Source: Hyperoodon ampullatus
Lineage: Eukaryota; Chordata; Mammalia; Artiodactyla; Ziphiidae
Reading direction: 5' to 3'
DNA length: 64,000 nt
Assembly: GCA_949752795.1 (NCBI GenBank)
Contig: OX457058.1
Span: forward strand, 37,140,587 to 37,204,586
Of this stretch, positions 1 through 11,478 are shown one piece after another. Each line of letters opens with the position of its first letter. The stretch's first letter is position 1. A program made the translations under genes and the position numbers. The notes beneath the pieces were generated by a model, which was not told the origin of the DNA, made no database searches, and saw only the letters and a program-made list of their open reading frames with translations.

Positions 1-134
1 GCCCACCCTTACGCCCTCATTTAACCTTAGTTACCTTCATAAAGGCCCTATCTCCAAGTACAGTCATATTGACGGTTGTGGCTTCAACATGTAAATCTGG
101 GGAGGACACAAACATTCAGTCCATAAAAGTTGCC
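1..134. repeat. fragment of an ancient dispersed repeat
   Basis: The text resembles the end of a common mammalian repeat ('ccctatctccaagtacagtc', then 'ggggaggacacaaacattca', then 'cagtccataa'). The opposite end of what looks like the same family is seen at 16,490 and 18,263. I do not name the family. Confidence 0.4.
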
Positions 135-1870
135 TCATGGTGGATTACTACAACATTAATGCTCTGGTTGCAGCCATTAGGGCCCCCATACCCAATATCC
201 GATACTATTAAAATTACGGACTCTATCCGACTAATAAATATTTTGCTCTTATAAATTTGGTTAAAAACATTCTCTTGCATGCCTGTTTCAACAGCCTTTC
301 AGCTGCAGTTTGCCTTCACTTCTGAAAAGACACAAGATACCTTTTCCAGGCATGGGGTACCTCAACAGTTTTGCCACCACATACAATCTTTGCAACAAGA
401 TCTTCACTGTGTTCACCTTTCTCCAGGAGCACAGGTATGACATTATATTGATGACATCCTCCTCCAATGAGACTCATTTAACACACTCTTTACGGACATA
501 TAAGTCCAACATTTTTTAGTCCTTTTTGCATCCGGTGGCAGTGTATTTACAAATTTTACTTCCAAATCAGCAGACACTTCCATTAGTGCCCTCAGAAACT
601 CCTTCTCTGTAGTCTTTGGCAACCTCTTCTCATGTCTCCTGGTGTCTCTACACCACTTTTTTTTTTTAATTGGAGTATATTTGCTTTACGATGCTGTAAA
701 CTTTGCTGTGTCAGTTTCTACTGTACAGCAAAGTGAATCAGCTCTATGTATACATATATCACCTCTTTTTTGGATTTCCTTCCCATTTAGGTCACTACAG
801 AGCAATGAGTAGAGTTCCCTGTGCTATACAGTAGGTTCTCATTAGTTATCTATTTTATACGTAGTTGTATATATATGTCAATGCCAGCCTCCCAATTCAT
901 CCCACCCCTGCTTCCTCCCTTGGTGTCCATACGTTTGTTCTCTACGTCTGTGTCTCTATTTCTGCTTTGCAAATAGGTTCATCTGTATCTACACCACTTT
1001 TGATGGCCGTCAGTTGCCCGAGAGTTTGTAATGCAAGAAACTACCCGTCTTAGCCTCATGCTGTACACTATTAAAACAACAAATAACAGGCTACATACTG
1101 GGCTCTCCTGGAACTAGAGGCTATCACAGACCCCCAAGACCGTGACCCTCTGTACGCAGCTACCCATTATGTTTTGGGTCATGGACACTGCATCCCACAA
1201 GCTCAGCACAGCTACAGAGTCCTCCCTAAGACAGGATGGAACCAAACGTGGGCCCTCTGGCATATTCCACCTCCAGGGGGTTGAGGGTAGCTTCCCCTGT
1301 CTTCAGTCCCTTGCCAGATGCCATGGTGCTGAAGGAAGTCTCCCCACTCTGAGACCCCTTGGCTTCCTGAGAAGCCCATTGGCATTAGCTGAGTGAACAG
1401 CAATGCGAGTTTGTAGACAATGCGAATGGCACTGCTAACCATCATATGCGATGGAGCTCCATGGAATATTGCTGCTTTCCATCCCTTAACCTGGATGTCC
1501 CTGATGAAGGATGGGACCCAAAGGTCAACACAGTTGGCCAAACTTTAGGCAGTCATCTTCACACTGGATGCTCTGGCCAACAAATGGGCCCACCTTCACA
1601 TTTATTATTAACTATTTGGCTATTACGTAAAAACTGTCCCCTCCAAGGTAAAAGACTGGGAATCTCTTACCTAATAGATAGCCAAAATATAAATCAAAAT
1701 CACACATGTCTCTACATGCATTGAGGCCGCAATACAAGGCCTTGTCAGGACCCTCCTCATTCCCTTTGGGGTTACAGACGTTACTGGTAGTAACCAAGAC
1801 ACACATTTCACTTTTCAAAATACACAATGCTTGGCTCTTGGACAAGGCATTCAATAGAACTGCCTGTCCT
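135..1870 (+). pseudogene. endogenous retrovirus pol remnant, broken
   Basis: This is a decayed retroviral pol region on the + strand. Around 140-230 and 340-490, reverse-transcriptase-like text can be followed by switching frames, including a YxDD-type active-site region near 440-460. Integrase-like text lies near 1,765-1,860. Reading is interrupted by several frameshifts and stops and by an L1 at 661-988, so no protein can be made. The retroviral class is not resolved. An env-like stretch and an LTR follow downstream, giving the order pol, env, LTR expected of a provirus whose 5' part lies outside the window. Confidence 0.6.
661..988 (-). mobile_element. L1 3' end, 5'-truncated
   Basis: An artiodactyl-type L1 3' end in reverse orientation. 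It starts with the reverse complement of the poly(A) tail and contains 'gtgctatacagtaggttctc'. The 13-nt target duplication 'ctacaccactttt' flanks it at 648-660 and 989-1001. It splits the retroviral pol remnant, so it inserted later. Confidence 0.85.
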
Positions 1871-1974
1871 TAATAGGACTTAAATAGCCAGTTTAACTGA
1901 GAGAACTAATGGTCTCTTAAAATAACTCCTTTTAAGATTCCAGCCCAGGAAATAAACCTCTAAATGTGTCTCTA

Positions 1975-2263
1975 GGGGCTTCCCTGGTGGCGCAGTGGTT
2001 GAGAGTCCGCCTGCCAATGCAGGACACATGGGTTCGAGCCCTGGTCTGGGAGGATCCCGCATGCCGCGGAGCGGCTGGCCCCGTGAGCCACAATTACTGA
2101 GCCTGTGCGTCTGGAGCCTGTGCTCCGCAACAAGAGAGGCCGCGATAGTGAGAGGCTCGCTCACCGCGATGAGGAGTGGCCCCCACTTGCCACAACTAGA
2201 GAAAGCCCTTGCACAGAAACGAAGACCCAACACAGCCATAAATAAATAAATAAAATTAAAAAA
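1975..2263 (+). mobile_element. long CHR-type SINE
   Basis: A tRNA-derived SINE with A-box-like 'tggcgcagtgg' and B-box-like 'ggttcgagccc', the long 3' part ending 'gacccaacacagccataaat', and an A-rich tail. The target duplication 'aaatgtgtctcta' lies at 1962-1974 and 2264-2276. It sits inside the retroviral remnant. Confidence 0.9.
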
Positions 2264-2276
2264 AAATGTGTCTCTA

Positions 2277-2830
2277 TGTTGCCCCTGGCCTTTAACCTAT
2301 CTGCAAATTTTCAATCCTGTCTCCATTCCATAAGGGCTGGAGGCCAGATCTAGGCTCATACTCCGCTGAGACCCATTAACTGTAGATTGTCCCATGGGCC
2401 AGGCAGCTGCTTGCCTGATATGGGACCCAGCTGAACCTAAACTTCCACCATAAACAAAGCTAAAAAAAACAAGTGCAGCTGTACACTTTCTGTTGATTAC
2501 TGAAAGTTGGGACACTTTCATTTGTTTACAATCCACGGGCCAAATTCTCCAAGCTCCATTGTCTCAACCAAGTGTGGCAAATGCTAAGATCCACACTAAC
2601 CTGAGTGGATGGATGTCCACTTAAAAAGGATATCCCGGGGCTTCCCTGGTGGCGCAGTGGTTGAGAGTCCGCCTGCCGATGCAGGGGACACGGGTTTGTG
2701 CCCCGGTCTGGGAGAATCCCACATGCCGCAGAGCAGCTGGGCCCGTGAGCCATGGCCGCTGAGCCTGCGCGTCCGGAGCCTGTGCTCCGCAACGGGAGAG
2801 GCCACAGGAGTGAGAGGCCCGCGTACCGCA

Positions 2831-2861
<31 letters not shown>

Positions 2862-3741
2862 ATCCCAAGTCACATATCCCAGATGACATTGGCCTGGCCC
2901 AGGAGTTCACCACTGGAGATGCCATCACCCCAACTCAAGACCTCACCTTTGGAAATGATTTGCCCTTCTGTGCCAGAGATGACTTCACCTGGACACTGAA
3001 ACCTCCACCCCAGCGATGCCCATGGATGGCCTCTCCTAAGGTAAAAATTGGACACAGGGCAGTTTTGCTTTTCTTCCTTTGATATTAGATATTCTGTTTC
3101 TGAGCTTGCTGTCTGCTTAGCTTGTGACTCTGGTATATCCCTTGTTCTCTGCCAAAACATACATCCCTAAACTCCCGTGACTAAAGGGAAATTTGGTGGA
3201 GATTATTACTATCTGTGCCATTCTAAAAATGATAGAGATTATTACTTTCCCCAGAGGACACCTCCCTCATGTCAGTCAACCCGCTGACCCCTTGGGGAGA
3301 GGACCACTCACTCCCCAGTGCTGTGTCCTACTTGTGCTCTGCATCTCGAACATGACCTCTCCTTCCCCTTGGTTACACACAATACCAAATCTTTACATAT
3401 ACTTTGCTAAATTATCAGCTCATACCCTCCCACAACATAACTGCCTGACCCAAGAGATACACCAAGATGTTATTGTCACTCATACTTTTAACATACTGTA
3501 CAACTCCACCAAAATATTATTAGAGACTCCTGAAATTTCAGATCTATTTTCTTGCCTAATGCCATATAAATGGAAAACCAGTTTTTCCAATCAGTTATGG
3601 ACTGACCTAGAAGCACTCCTTATACTTCTACCTGTGTTCCTCCTTTCTACTTTCATAATAAAATGTTTCCTGTATCGTTTAGGACATCCTATGCCTTACT
3701 CCCTAAAAGTCTCCTTATAATCACCTCAAAGTTTCTTAAAG
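2277..3741 (+). pseudogene. retroviral env-like remnant
   Basis: The stretch lies between pol and the LTR of the proviral remnant and is interrupted by a SINE at 2637-2857. An open frame at 3193-3720 ends in a hydrophobic, leucine-rich segment followed by a few basic residues, as expected of the membrane anchor of an envelope protein. Similarity is otherwise weak and the assignment rests mainly on position. No intact gene is present. Confidence 0.4.
2637..2857 (+). mobile_element. young CHR-2-like SINE
   Basis: A short-form SINE with a pure poly(A) tail. The target duplication 'aaaaaggatatccc' is at about 2623-2636 and 2853-2866. The conserved head and tail indicate a fairly recent insertion into the env-like region. 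Confidence 0.93.
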
Positions 3742-4300
3742 TAATGCCAGATAACCACAGGGCCAATTGTTTTGTGTTTTCTTAGATTCTGTATTTAGCC
3801 TTTTGACATCTATTAACCACAGGGCCAAATTAATAACCAAAGTTGTTTACATCTCCCCTGCAATCCTGCTTTTGTGAGCATGCAAGTCATATTACAAACT
3901 CTCCAACCAATCTTGAGTTCATATCCACAGCCACCTCCTTTATCTAATCCCACACAACATGTCAATATTTCCCCTGCCCTAAATCAACCCAAGGCCAGGT
4001 ACCAGACATCTAGGAACAGTTCCTGTCCCCCACAGTTCAAAAGAATTATTTAAACTAGCCGATCCTAAGCTATTTTCCCTGCTATAGCTTGCCTTTCCTG
4101 CAGAAACCCCAGTAAAGGCTCTGACTTTGGCTTTCGCCTTGCTCCTTTCTGCCTCTTGACCAAACCTGATGCTTCCCCATGTGGCCACATGTGGTGTGCC
4201 TCCTCTTCTTGGGAAACATAAGTAATAAATTCTTCTTTCAATGGCATCACTTCTCTCCGTGCTGTCACTCAGTCACTTCCATAAATTAAAATTCTGCAGT
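3742..4300 (+). mobile_element. 3' LTR-like region of the provirus
   Basis: The sequence runs from 'tgccagataaccacagggcc' to about 'acagttgagacag'. It holds a polyadenylation-type 'aataaa' near 4225 followed by 'gctgtcactcagtcacttcc', the R-U5 style of gamma-like retroviral LTRs. It lies directly 3' of the env-like remnant. The ends are approximate because no second LTR is in the window. Confidence 0.5.
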
Positions 4301-4339
4301 TACAGTTGAGACAGGAGCTGCCACTGCTGAGTTCTCAGA

Positions 4340-4910
4340 ACTGGAACACCAGGTTTGTGCATGTATGTGCATCTGTGTGTGTGCATTAAAGTGTATGTGA
4401 TCTAAATTTTACCATTTTAACCATTTCTAAATGTACGCTTCAGTGGCATTAATTACATTTGCATTGTTATGCAACCATAATCACTATCCATCTCAAGAAC
4501 GTTTTAATCACCCCAAACAGAAACACGACCTATTAAACAGTAGCTCCTTATGACACCCCCTCAGCCCCGAATCCTAGTAAACATTATCCTGCGTTCTCTC
4601 TCTGAATTCTAGGTACCTCATATAAGTAGAATCATAAAATATTTGTCTTTTTGTGACTGGCTTATTTCATTTAGCATAATGTCTTCGAAGTTAATTCATG
4701 TTGTGGCATATATTTCATTCCTTTTTAAGACCAAATAATATTCCATTGCATGTATATACCACATTTGTTTATCCACTCATCTGTACCTGGTTTCTTTCCA
4801 CATTTTGACTATTGTGAATGATGCTGCTATGAGCTTTGGTGTACAAATATCAGTCTCTACATAACAGCCAGAAAGAGCTTTCTGTTCAGTCCCTTCCCTC
4901 ATAAAAGCCT
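4340..4910 (-). mobile_element. old L1 3' region
   Basis: Reverse-strand L1M-type 3' sequence, including 'gtgtatgtgatctaaatttt', 'aaccataatcactatccatc' and 'gactattgtgaatgatgctg'. Diverged, with no target duplication recognised. Confidence 0.7.
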
Positions 4911-4914
4911 ATGG

Positions 4915-5330
4915 TAAATTAAACCACAATGAGATACCATAGAATATCTACAGATAGCTAAAATGGAAAAGATTGATAATTCCAAGTGTTGGCAAGGATG
5001 CAGAAAATAAGAAACTCATACAGTGTTGGTGGGAGTGTAAAATGGTGTAATCACTTTGAAAACAAGTCCATTTTTACCACTTACCCTGTGACCCAGAAAT
5101 CCCATTCTTAGATACTTACCCAAGAAAAATTAATGTATATATTCACAAAAAGACCTATACAAAAACGTCCATAGTGGCTTTATAATAGGCAAAGGGAAAA
5201 AACTCAAATGCCCATCAGCAGATGAATGGATTAATAAACTGTGGTGTGTTTATACAATTGCATACACTTGTTAAATAATTTTTAAAATCTAGTATAATCA
5301 TGACTCACACAGATATAAAATGAATGTGTC
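4915..5330 (+). mobile_element. old L1 ORF2 3' part
   Basis: Forward-strand L1 sequence with 'accacaatgagataccatag', 'gttggtgggagtgtaaaatg' and 'gcccatcagcagatgaatgg', typical of the end of ORF2. Interrupted and diverged. I see nothing assignable in 5331-5587. Confidence 0.7.
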
Positions 5331-5677
5331 AAAGGTTTTATTTAAGTCATTAATTAATGAGAGACCCAGAAAGATATTACAAAGTTCAGAGGAAAATTCA
5401 AAATACCGCACGCACATATATATTCAAATGAGGAATAACGAAATGCTTTACAAATAGATGCAAAACCTGGCAGAACTGATCAGACCCACAGTGCAATAAT
5501 AAAATACATCCCCTTGAACACAATTTGTATTTCTATACACAAGAATAGGTCTTTTAAAAAACTAACAGAGTTATTCTTTACCTCAAAGACAATGAAAGGT
5601 ATGGAGCCCTCATAGAATCAGATATCCCAGAAGGGTGTGCTAGACAGCACCTTGTTTTTCACTGGATACTCAGTAAT

Positions 5678-5680
<3 letters not shown>

Positions 5681-5716
<36 letters not shown>

Positions 5717-5908
5717 TGGTACGCGGGCCTCTCACTGTTGTGGCCTCTCCCGTCGCGGAGCACAGGCTCCGGACGCGCAGGCTCAGCAGCCATGGCTCAC
5801 GGGCCCAGCCGCTCCGCGGCATATGGGATCCTCCCAGACCGGGGCACGAACCCGTATCCCCTGCATCGGCAGGCGGACTCTCAACCACTGCGCCACCAGG
5901 GAGGCCCC
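5681..5908 (-). mobile_element. young CHR-2-like SINE in the left arm
   Basis: Reverse orientation, with a poly(T) run of about 37 at its left edge. The target duplication 'ctcagtaatgttttt' lies on both sides (from about 5669 and from 5909). It shares diagnostic changes ('catatgggatcctcccagac', 'acccgtatcccc', 'agggaggcc') with the copy at 13,659. Confidence 0.93.
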
Positions 5909-6170
5909 TCAGTAATGTTTTTTAGACCATTTCAAAGTTTTTCACAGTTTTCCTCTACATTACACAGTAATAAAAGAGAATGAACTACTGGTACACAAAC
6001 AGATGAAGCTCGCAGATACTATGTTCAGGATAAAAAAAAGGCAGACAAAAACGATTATATACTGTATGATACCAGCTTACTCTGGGGTCAGAGGTAGACT
6101 CCACAAAGGAAGCTCCCCAAGAGAATCTTATGGGTTCCTGGAAATGGTATATAACTTAATTTGGGTGGTG

Positions 6171-6189
6171 GAGATACATATATATATAT

Positions 6190-6231
<42 letters not shown>

Positions 6232-6234
6232 TGT
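6171..6234. repeat. (TA)n microsatellite
   Basis: An almost pure alternating TA tract lying in the spacer of the inverted repeat. Such tracts are easily melted and are often variable in length. Confidence 0.95.
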
Positions 6235-6572
6235 AAACTCATTGATTTTACTTAAGATTAGTACCTAAGACTCTCCCTATCCCACTTGCCCCCAAATCCA
6301 ACAATTGCCATTTACCTTCAGAGTTAAGTCCAAACTTGAGGTCTGTTGTCTGTTTCCTCTCATGTACCATTTCTCTCTATTTCCCCTTTTCCTGACAGTT
6401 TCTCAAAAGTACCTTACTTAGTCTTTCCAGTTTCATGGCCTTTGCCTTCAAATCATACCTGTTATTTATCTCGCAGGTATCAGGACACCTTCTGAAAGCC
6501 TTACCTTACTAAGTCTATCTAGTCTATCTCTACCCCCAGAGTAACCTGGTATCATACAGTATATACTCTTTT

Positions 6573-6774
6573 TTTTTTTTTGCGGTACGCGGGCCTCTCA
6601 CTGTTGTGGCCTCCTCCGTTGCGGAGCAACAGGCTCCGGACGGGCAGGCTCAGCGGCCATGGCTCACAGGCCCAGCTGCTCCGCGGCATGTGGGATCTTC
6701 CCGGACCGGGGCATGAACCCGTGTCCCCTGCATCGGCAGGCGGACTCTCAAGCACTGCGACACCAGGGAAGCCC
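6573..6774 (-). mobile_element. CHR-2-like SINE
   Basis: Reverse-strand young-type SINE joined at its right edge to the poly(T) of an L1 3' end. The SINE and L1 together (6573-7093) are bounded by 'tatatactctttt' at 6560-6572 and 7094-7106. Confidence 0.9.
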
Positions 6775-7093
6775 TTTTTTTTTTTTTTTTTACATCTTTA
6801 TTGGAGTATAATTGCTTTACAATGGTGTGTTAGTTTCTGCTTTATAACAAAGTGAATCAGTTATACATATACATATGTTCCCATATCTCGTCCCTCTTGC
6901 GTCTCCCTCCCTACCACCCTCCCTATCCCACCCCTCTAGGTGGTCACAAAGCACGGGGCTGATCTCCCTGTGCTATGCGGCTGCTTCCCACTAGCTATCT
7001 ATTTTACGTTTGGTAGTGTATATATGTCCATGCCACTCTCTCACTTTGTCACAGCTTACCCTTCCCCCTCCCCATATCCTCAAGTCCATTCTC
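6775..7093 (-). mobile_element. L1 3' UTR fragment
   Basis: Reverse-strand artiodactyl L1 3' end with 'catctttattggagtataat', 'tccctgtgctatgcggctgc' and 'tttggtagtgtatatatgtc'. 5'-truncated. It breaks the right arm of the inverted repeat. Confidence 0.9.
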
Positions 7094-7333
7094 TATATAC
7101 TCTTTTATGTCTGCCTTTTTTTACCCTGAACATAGTATCTGTGAGCTTCATCTGTTTGTGTACCAGTAGTTCATTCTCTTTTATTACTGTGTAATGTAGA
7201 AGAAAACTGTGAAAAACTTTGAAATGGTCTAAAAAACATTGCTGAGTATCCAGTGAAAAACAAGGTGCTGTCTAGCACACCCTTGTGGAATATCTGATTC
7301 TTTTGGGCTCCATATCTTTCATTGTGTGTGTGC

Positions 7334-8119
7334 AAATGTGCCATCCTTGGTGCCTCCATAACATGGGTCAGCATTCTTATAGCTTGTGTACCCTTTTACT
7401 CTAAATGTTAGAGGCTTTATTCTTTTGGTAAATTATTCACACCTGGGCTTTATCCCTATTCTGTTTCCTATGTGGCCTTTTTTGCTATTAAAAGTCTGCT
7501 TAACTTACTCTGCTTTTGCTTTTTCCTACAGAGAGTAATTTAACAGCGATGCGTTTTGATTGGCTGCACCGTTCGGTTTTGTTTTTGTAACTTTTAAAAA
7601 AACGGCAGATATCACACACAAAACAGGGCAGAAGCAGATTTTAAGTTTTTCTTAGAAATAAATGAACGAAGAAAAGAAAGATCTGGCATCACAGGGCCCA
7701 CAGTCCCTCGTGGAAACAATCAGCTGGAACCTCAGGTACTGCACACGTCCCTAGAGGCATCTGAGTTTGATACCCCTTTCTCCGTCAATGACAATTTCCA
7801 GTTGCTCATTTAGAAGAGAATGGGTGGGGCAGAGGCCAGCGTTACCAGCAGGGTGGAGAGGACAGCCAAAGCCTCAGAGACAGACGGTCAGAACCAAAGA
7901 GATCGGGGTGTAGAGCCTTGGCCTGGTCTGTGGGAACTAGTAAATCTCAGGATCAATTAAACTCCGGGGTTTTCAATCCCGCCACGGTCCAATTCCAGGT
8001 GCGTGCTTTACCTAAGTCTTTATCGACACCACGTAACATACTGAAAACAAAGAACTCCACCAGCCCCGGAAGCCCTGGGTTCAACCGTAGTCATCTGACC
8101 TTGCATTCCAGGCTCTGAT
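7334..8119. other. upstream flank of BLM, no repeat recognised
   Basis: No gene or clear repeat is seen. The sequence becomes richer in GC toward the promoter. A CCAAT-type 'gattggctgc' occurs near 7559. This is the probable distal promoter flank. Confidence 0.4.
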
Positions 8120-8480
8120 TGGGCTTTGGGAATACGTGCCCTTCCTCCTCAGACCCTTGCGGGGACCCAGTCCCAGCAGCCCACGGGGGCGGGGAAAGGT
8201 GCCACGGGGCGACGGTATTGGTCGGCTTCTTCAGGACGCAGCCAATCGGAATCTGCCGACTTCCGGCGTGAAGTGAGCTGCAGCGCGGCGTCGGGGCGCG
8301 GCTGCGGCGCGGGGAGTTTGGATCGTGGTTCCGGCCGCTTCGAGACTGTGGGAGAGGTGAGTGCCGGCGCACGCTGACTCATGGACCCGTCCGCCTGTCC
8401 CAGACCCGCTCCTGGCCACGCGGCCCGGGGCCGGAGAGGAAGGCCCCTCCGGTTCCTCCCGTTGCCCTCCCCGGTTCGGC
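8120..8480 (+). promoter_or_regulatory. BLM: BLM CpG-island promoter
   Basis: A local GC- and CpG-rich block that contrasts with the AT-rich surroundings and has no TATA box. Candidate elements are 'gtattggtcgg' (inverted CCAAT, 8214-8224), 'gccaatcgg' (CCAAT, about 8241-8249) and 'acttccggc' (ETS-type core, about 8259-8267). They lie just upstream of the inferred exon 1, as is usual for TATA-less DNA-repair promoters. Which sites are bound is inference. Confidence 0.75.
8270..8356 (+). other. BLM: BLM exon 1, non-coding (5' UTR)
   Basis: The GC-rich segment ends at a strong donor, 'ggagag|gtgagt', with GT at 8357. Its 3' part, 'tttggatcgtggttcc...ggccgc', fits a BLM 5' UTR exon as I recall it. 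The next exon, at 35,367, carries only four bases before the start codon, so an upstream non-coding exon is required. The 5' boundary is approximate because no transcript data are available. Confidence 0.6.
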
Positions 8481-8879
8481 TAGGCCCGCTGAGTCCTCTC
8501 GTCAGGCGAACAGCATGGAAGGAGAGCACAGACGCACATAGATACTCAGATGGGGAAACAGAGGCCTGGGGGCGGGGGCGAGCTTTGCCAGGCTGTCCCA
8601 GGACCTTGGTGGCAGAACCGGCCTAGCACCCAGTATGTTCTTGTTCGTGTACTCCAGTGCCTACCAAGATGCCTGGCACAGAACAGTCACTTCCCAGATT
8701 TCTGGCACTACCCCCATTTCCCTCCTGAGGGATAACCAAAACTCTGTACTTTGTCTATGGCTTTCCACAATCATGAGCCAGTCTGCGTGTATTCTTAGTA
8801 TCTACTGTGTGCCACGTGCCCGGCACCCCTTTACCTTACAGTTGTAGCTTCGCAATACCCCAGCAAAGGGAAATGGTTA

Positions 8880-9060
8880 AGGACACAGACTATCAGATTG
8901 CCTGAGTTCGGAAGCCGGCTCCTGCATGTACTAGCTATGTGACTATCCAACTGTTACTTAAAGTGCCTCAGTTTCCTTTTGTCATATGAGGGAAATGACC
9001 TACTCTACCTCCTGGAGTTTTTGTTATTATTGAACGACTTAATATATGCAATAAATGCTT
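8880..9060 (+). repeat. MIR SINE
   Basis: Ancient tRNA-derived MIR text in forward orientation: 'agctatgtgactatccaact' and 'gtgcctcagtttccttttgt'. The preceding 8481-8879 is intron 1 sequence with no recognised repeat. Confidence 0.7.
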
Positions 9061-9300
9061 CAAAGAGTACTTGACAACATAGTAAGGGTTCTATTATAAC
9101 CACCCAGAGAACTGGATAAGATTGCCTTCATTTTATTCATGGAGACTCTGAGGCACAAACAATTGTCTCTGTGATGAAAGGGCATTTGGTGATTAAATGC
9201 TAGAAATAGGATTTGAACTGAGAACTGCCTGACTCCAAAACATCTTGCACAACATGGGGATTTCACCCGTACCCCTCACCTGCCCTTCGGTTACTTGGCA
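9061..9300 (-). repeat. MIR-like SINE, reverse
   Basis: 'ggagactctgaggcacaaac' followed by 'gaaataggatttgaactgag' is the reverse form of the MIR core. Diverged. I see nothing assignable in 9301-9544. Confidence 0.6.
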
Positions 9301-9544
9301 CTTTGGACACCTAGTGGCCTGAGGTGGAGCAGGTACCTGACAGCTCCTGGTGCCACCAACGTGGATAAATAGCACCCCTGTGCCCCTGTCAAGATGAAGG
9401 GGCAGTAATGAGAGAGACTGGGTGAGCGACCAGAAATTGGAGAAGGCGGGAGATAGAGTATTCTGTGTGAGGAATAGTAAATAGTATTAAATTGAGCCAA
9501 CGTTTAGTTAGCCAGGCTGCTGTCAGAAAGTAGCTTGTAGTCTA

Positions 9545-10480
9545 GTAGGAGAAATATGGTGCATGTATCTTTTTGAATTCGTGTTTTCATTTTTTCTGGT
9601 TATATACCCAGAAGTGCAATTTCTGGATCAAATGGTAGTTCAATTGTCAGTTTTTGAGGAACTTCCATATGGTTTTCCATAGTGGCTGCACCATTCCCAT
9701 TAAGAGTGTACAAGGGTTCCCTTTTCTCCACTTCCTCTCCAACATTTGTTATTTGTTTTTTGGTTTTTTTTTTCTTTTGGCTGCACCCCACAGCTTGTGG
9801 GATCTTAGTTCCCCGACCAGGGATCAAACCTGTGCCCCCGCAATGGAAGCGTGGAGTCCTAACCACTGGACCCCCCCCAGGGAATTCCCCAGCATTTGTT
9901 ACTTGTAGGCTTTTTGATGACAGCCATTCTGACAGATGTGAGGTGATATCTCATTGTTGTTTTGATTTGCATTTCTCTAATAATTAGCAGTGTTAAGCAT
10001 CTTTTCATGTACCTGTTAGCCATCTGTATGTCTTCTTCGGAAAAATGTCTATTGAGATCTTCTGCGCATTGTTTGATTGGGTTTTTTGTTTACCAGCACC
10101 ACTTGTTGAAGAGACTGTCCTTTCTCCATTGTATATTCTTGCCTTCTTTATTGTAGATTAATTGACTATAGGTGTGTGGGTTTTATTTCTGGGCTCTCTA
10201 TTCTGTTGCATTGATCTATGTGTCTGTTCTTGTGCCAGTACCATGTTGTTTTGATTACTGTAGCTTTGTAATATAGTCTGACGTCTGGGAGGGCAGTACC
10301 TCCAGCTTTGTTCTTTTTTCTCAAGATTGCTTTGGCACTTTGGGGTCTTTCATGATTCCATGTGAATTTCAGGATTATTTGTTTCAATTCTGTGAAAAAT
10401 GTTGTGGGATTGCATTACATCTGTATATTGCTTTGGGTTATATTCTATATATATTCCTTTTAAGGGAAGGAAGGGTAGAA
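9545..10480 (-). mobile_element. L1 ORF2 3' region, internally deleted
   Basis: Reverse-strand L1. The frame at 10,166-10,387 translates on the minus strand to typical ORF2 text ([20 protein letters not shown]). 9,590-10,090 is the segment just 3' of it, and the two are joined with an internal deletion near 10,090. A short SINE interrupts it at 9754-9890. Confidence 0.85.
9754..9890 (-). mobile_element. short CHR-type SINE
   Basis: Reverse-strand short form ('ccccgaccagggatcaaacc', 'taaccactggacc', 'agggaattcc'). It is flanked by related copies of 'caacatttgttatttg' and 'cagcatttgttacttg', the duplicated L1 target. Confidence 0.85.
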
Positions 10481-10639
10481 AAAGAGGTCCAGTGTAATTG
10501 TAGAATATTTGGGGGAGCTAAATGCCACAAGCCCCTGTGGGTCTCCATTGCCTGTAGCATGATACATGAGGCCTTTGAGCAGTCTCCTCTAACCACCTGC
10601 TAGTCTACCTCAGTCTTTGCATGACTAGTGTGTAGACTA

Positions 10640-10925
10640 CCCTTCACAACCTCCACCCTGTTTGGAAGGTTCCAGTTGTCCTTCAAGATCCAATTCAGTG
10701 TTCTTTGGAAAACTGCTCTATGATTTTCCTGAGTTTTACCTTCATCTGGGAAGCCATAAGACTTTTAAGAAAAGACTTTATTATAGGACTTACCCATTTC
10801 ATTGTAATTTTTTATTGACATGTCTGTTTCCTGCTAGTCTAGAAGCTCATTGAAGGAAGTAATTATTTCTTGCTTATCTCTGTCCTCTAGTGCCTCCTAC
10901 GATCCCTGGCACAGAGTGAAAATAC
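10640..10925 (+). repeat. L2 LINE 3' end
   Basis: Ancient L2-like text: 'ccttcaagatccaattcagt', 'gtctagaagctcattgaagg' and 'ctctgtcctctagtgcctcc', with 'ctggcacagagtg' at the end. Confidence 0.6.
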
Positions 10926-11032
10926 AAGTCGAAATCAACTAATGGAAGTTCTTGGTGTTATGACATATAGACTTTGTTCTCTAGAATGGCAAGGAACTAC
11001 TGAGTTTACTTTGTCTAAAAAGTCCTATATCT

Positions 11033-11242
11033 TTTTTTTTTTTTTTTTTTGCGGTATGCGGGCCTCTCACTGTTGTGGCCTCTCCCGTTGCGAAGCACAG
11101 GCTCCGGACGTGCAGGCCCAGAGGCCATGGCTCACGGGCCCAGCCGCTCCGCGGCATGTGGGATCTTCCCGGACTGGGGCACGAACCTGTGTCCCCTGCA
11201 TCGGCAGGCGGACTCTCAACCACTGCGCCACCAGGGAAGCCC
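11033..11242 (-). mobile_element. young CHR-2-like SINE, first of a pair
   Basis: Reverse orientation with T-run. Flanked by 'aaaagtcctatatct' at 11018-11032 and 11243-11257. See the adjoining copy at 11258-11478. Confidence 0.93.
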
Positions 11243-11257
11243 AAAAGTCCTATATCT

Positions 11258-11478
11258 TTTTTTTCTTTAATTTTTTTTTTTTTGTGGTACGCAGGCCTCT
11301 CACTGTTGTGCCCTCTCCCGTTGCGGAGCACAGGCTCCGGATGCACAGGCTCAGCGGCCATGGCTCATGGGCCCAGCCGCTCTGAGGCATGTGGGGTCTT
11401 CCCGGACCGGGGCACGAACCTGTGTCCCCTGCATCGGCAGGCAGGCTCTCAACCACTGCACCACCAGGGAAGCCCCCC
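11258..11478 (-). mobile_element. young CHR-2-like SINE, second of a pair
   Basis: Reverse orientation. It begins directly after the middle copy of 'aaaagtcctatatct' and is followed by a third copy at 11479-11493. The two SINEs differ at several sites, so this is not a tandem duplication of one copy. Confidence 0.93.

Larger units (their letters stand above)
5588..7333. repeat. long inverted repeat with invaded arms
   Basis: The left arm is about 5588-6096 (SINE removed). The right arm is about 6530-7333 (SINE plus L1 at 6573-7093 removed). They are reverse complements at roughly 95% by eye over about 300 aligned bases. Both carry, in opposite orientation, 'ggtgtgctagacagcacctt', 'ttttcactggatactcag', 'gaatgaactactggtacaca' and 'atatactgtatgatacca'. 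The spacer 6097-6529 carries a (TA)n run. The arms are partly old L1 sequence. Confidence 0.85.

Noticed and set aside
2637..2700. tRNA-like heads of the SINEs as possible tRNA genes
   Set aside because: A- and B-box words are present but the 3' acceptor half is missing and the units are parts of SINEs.
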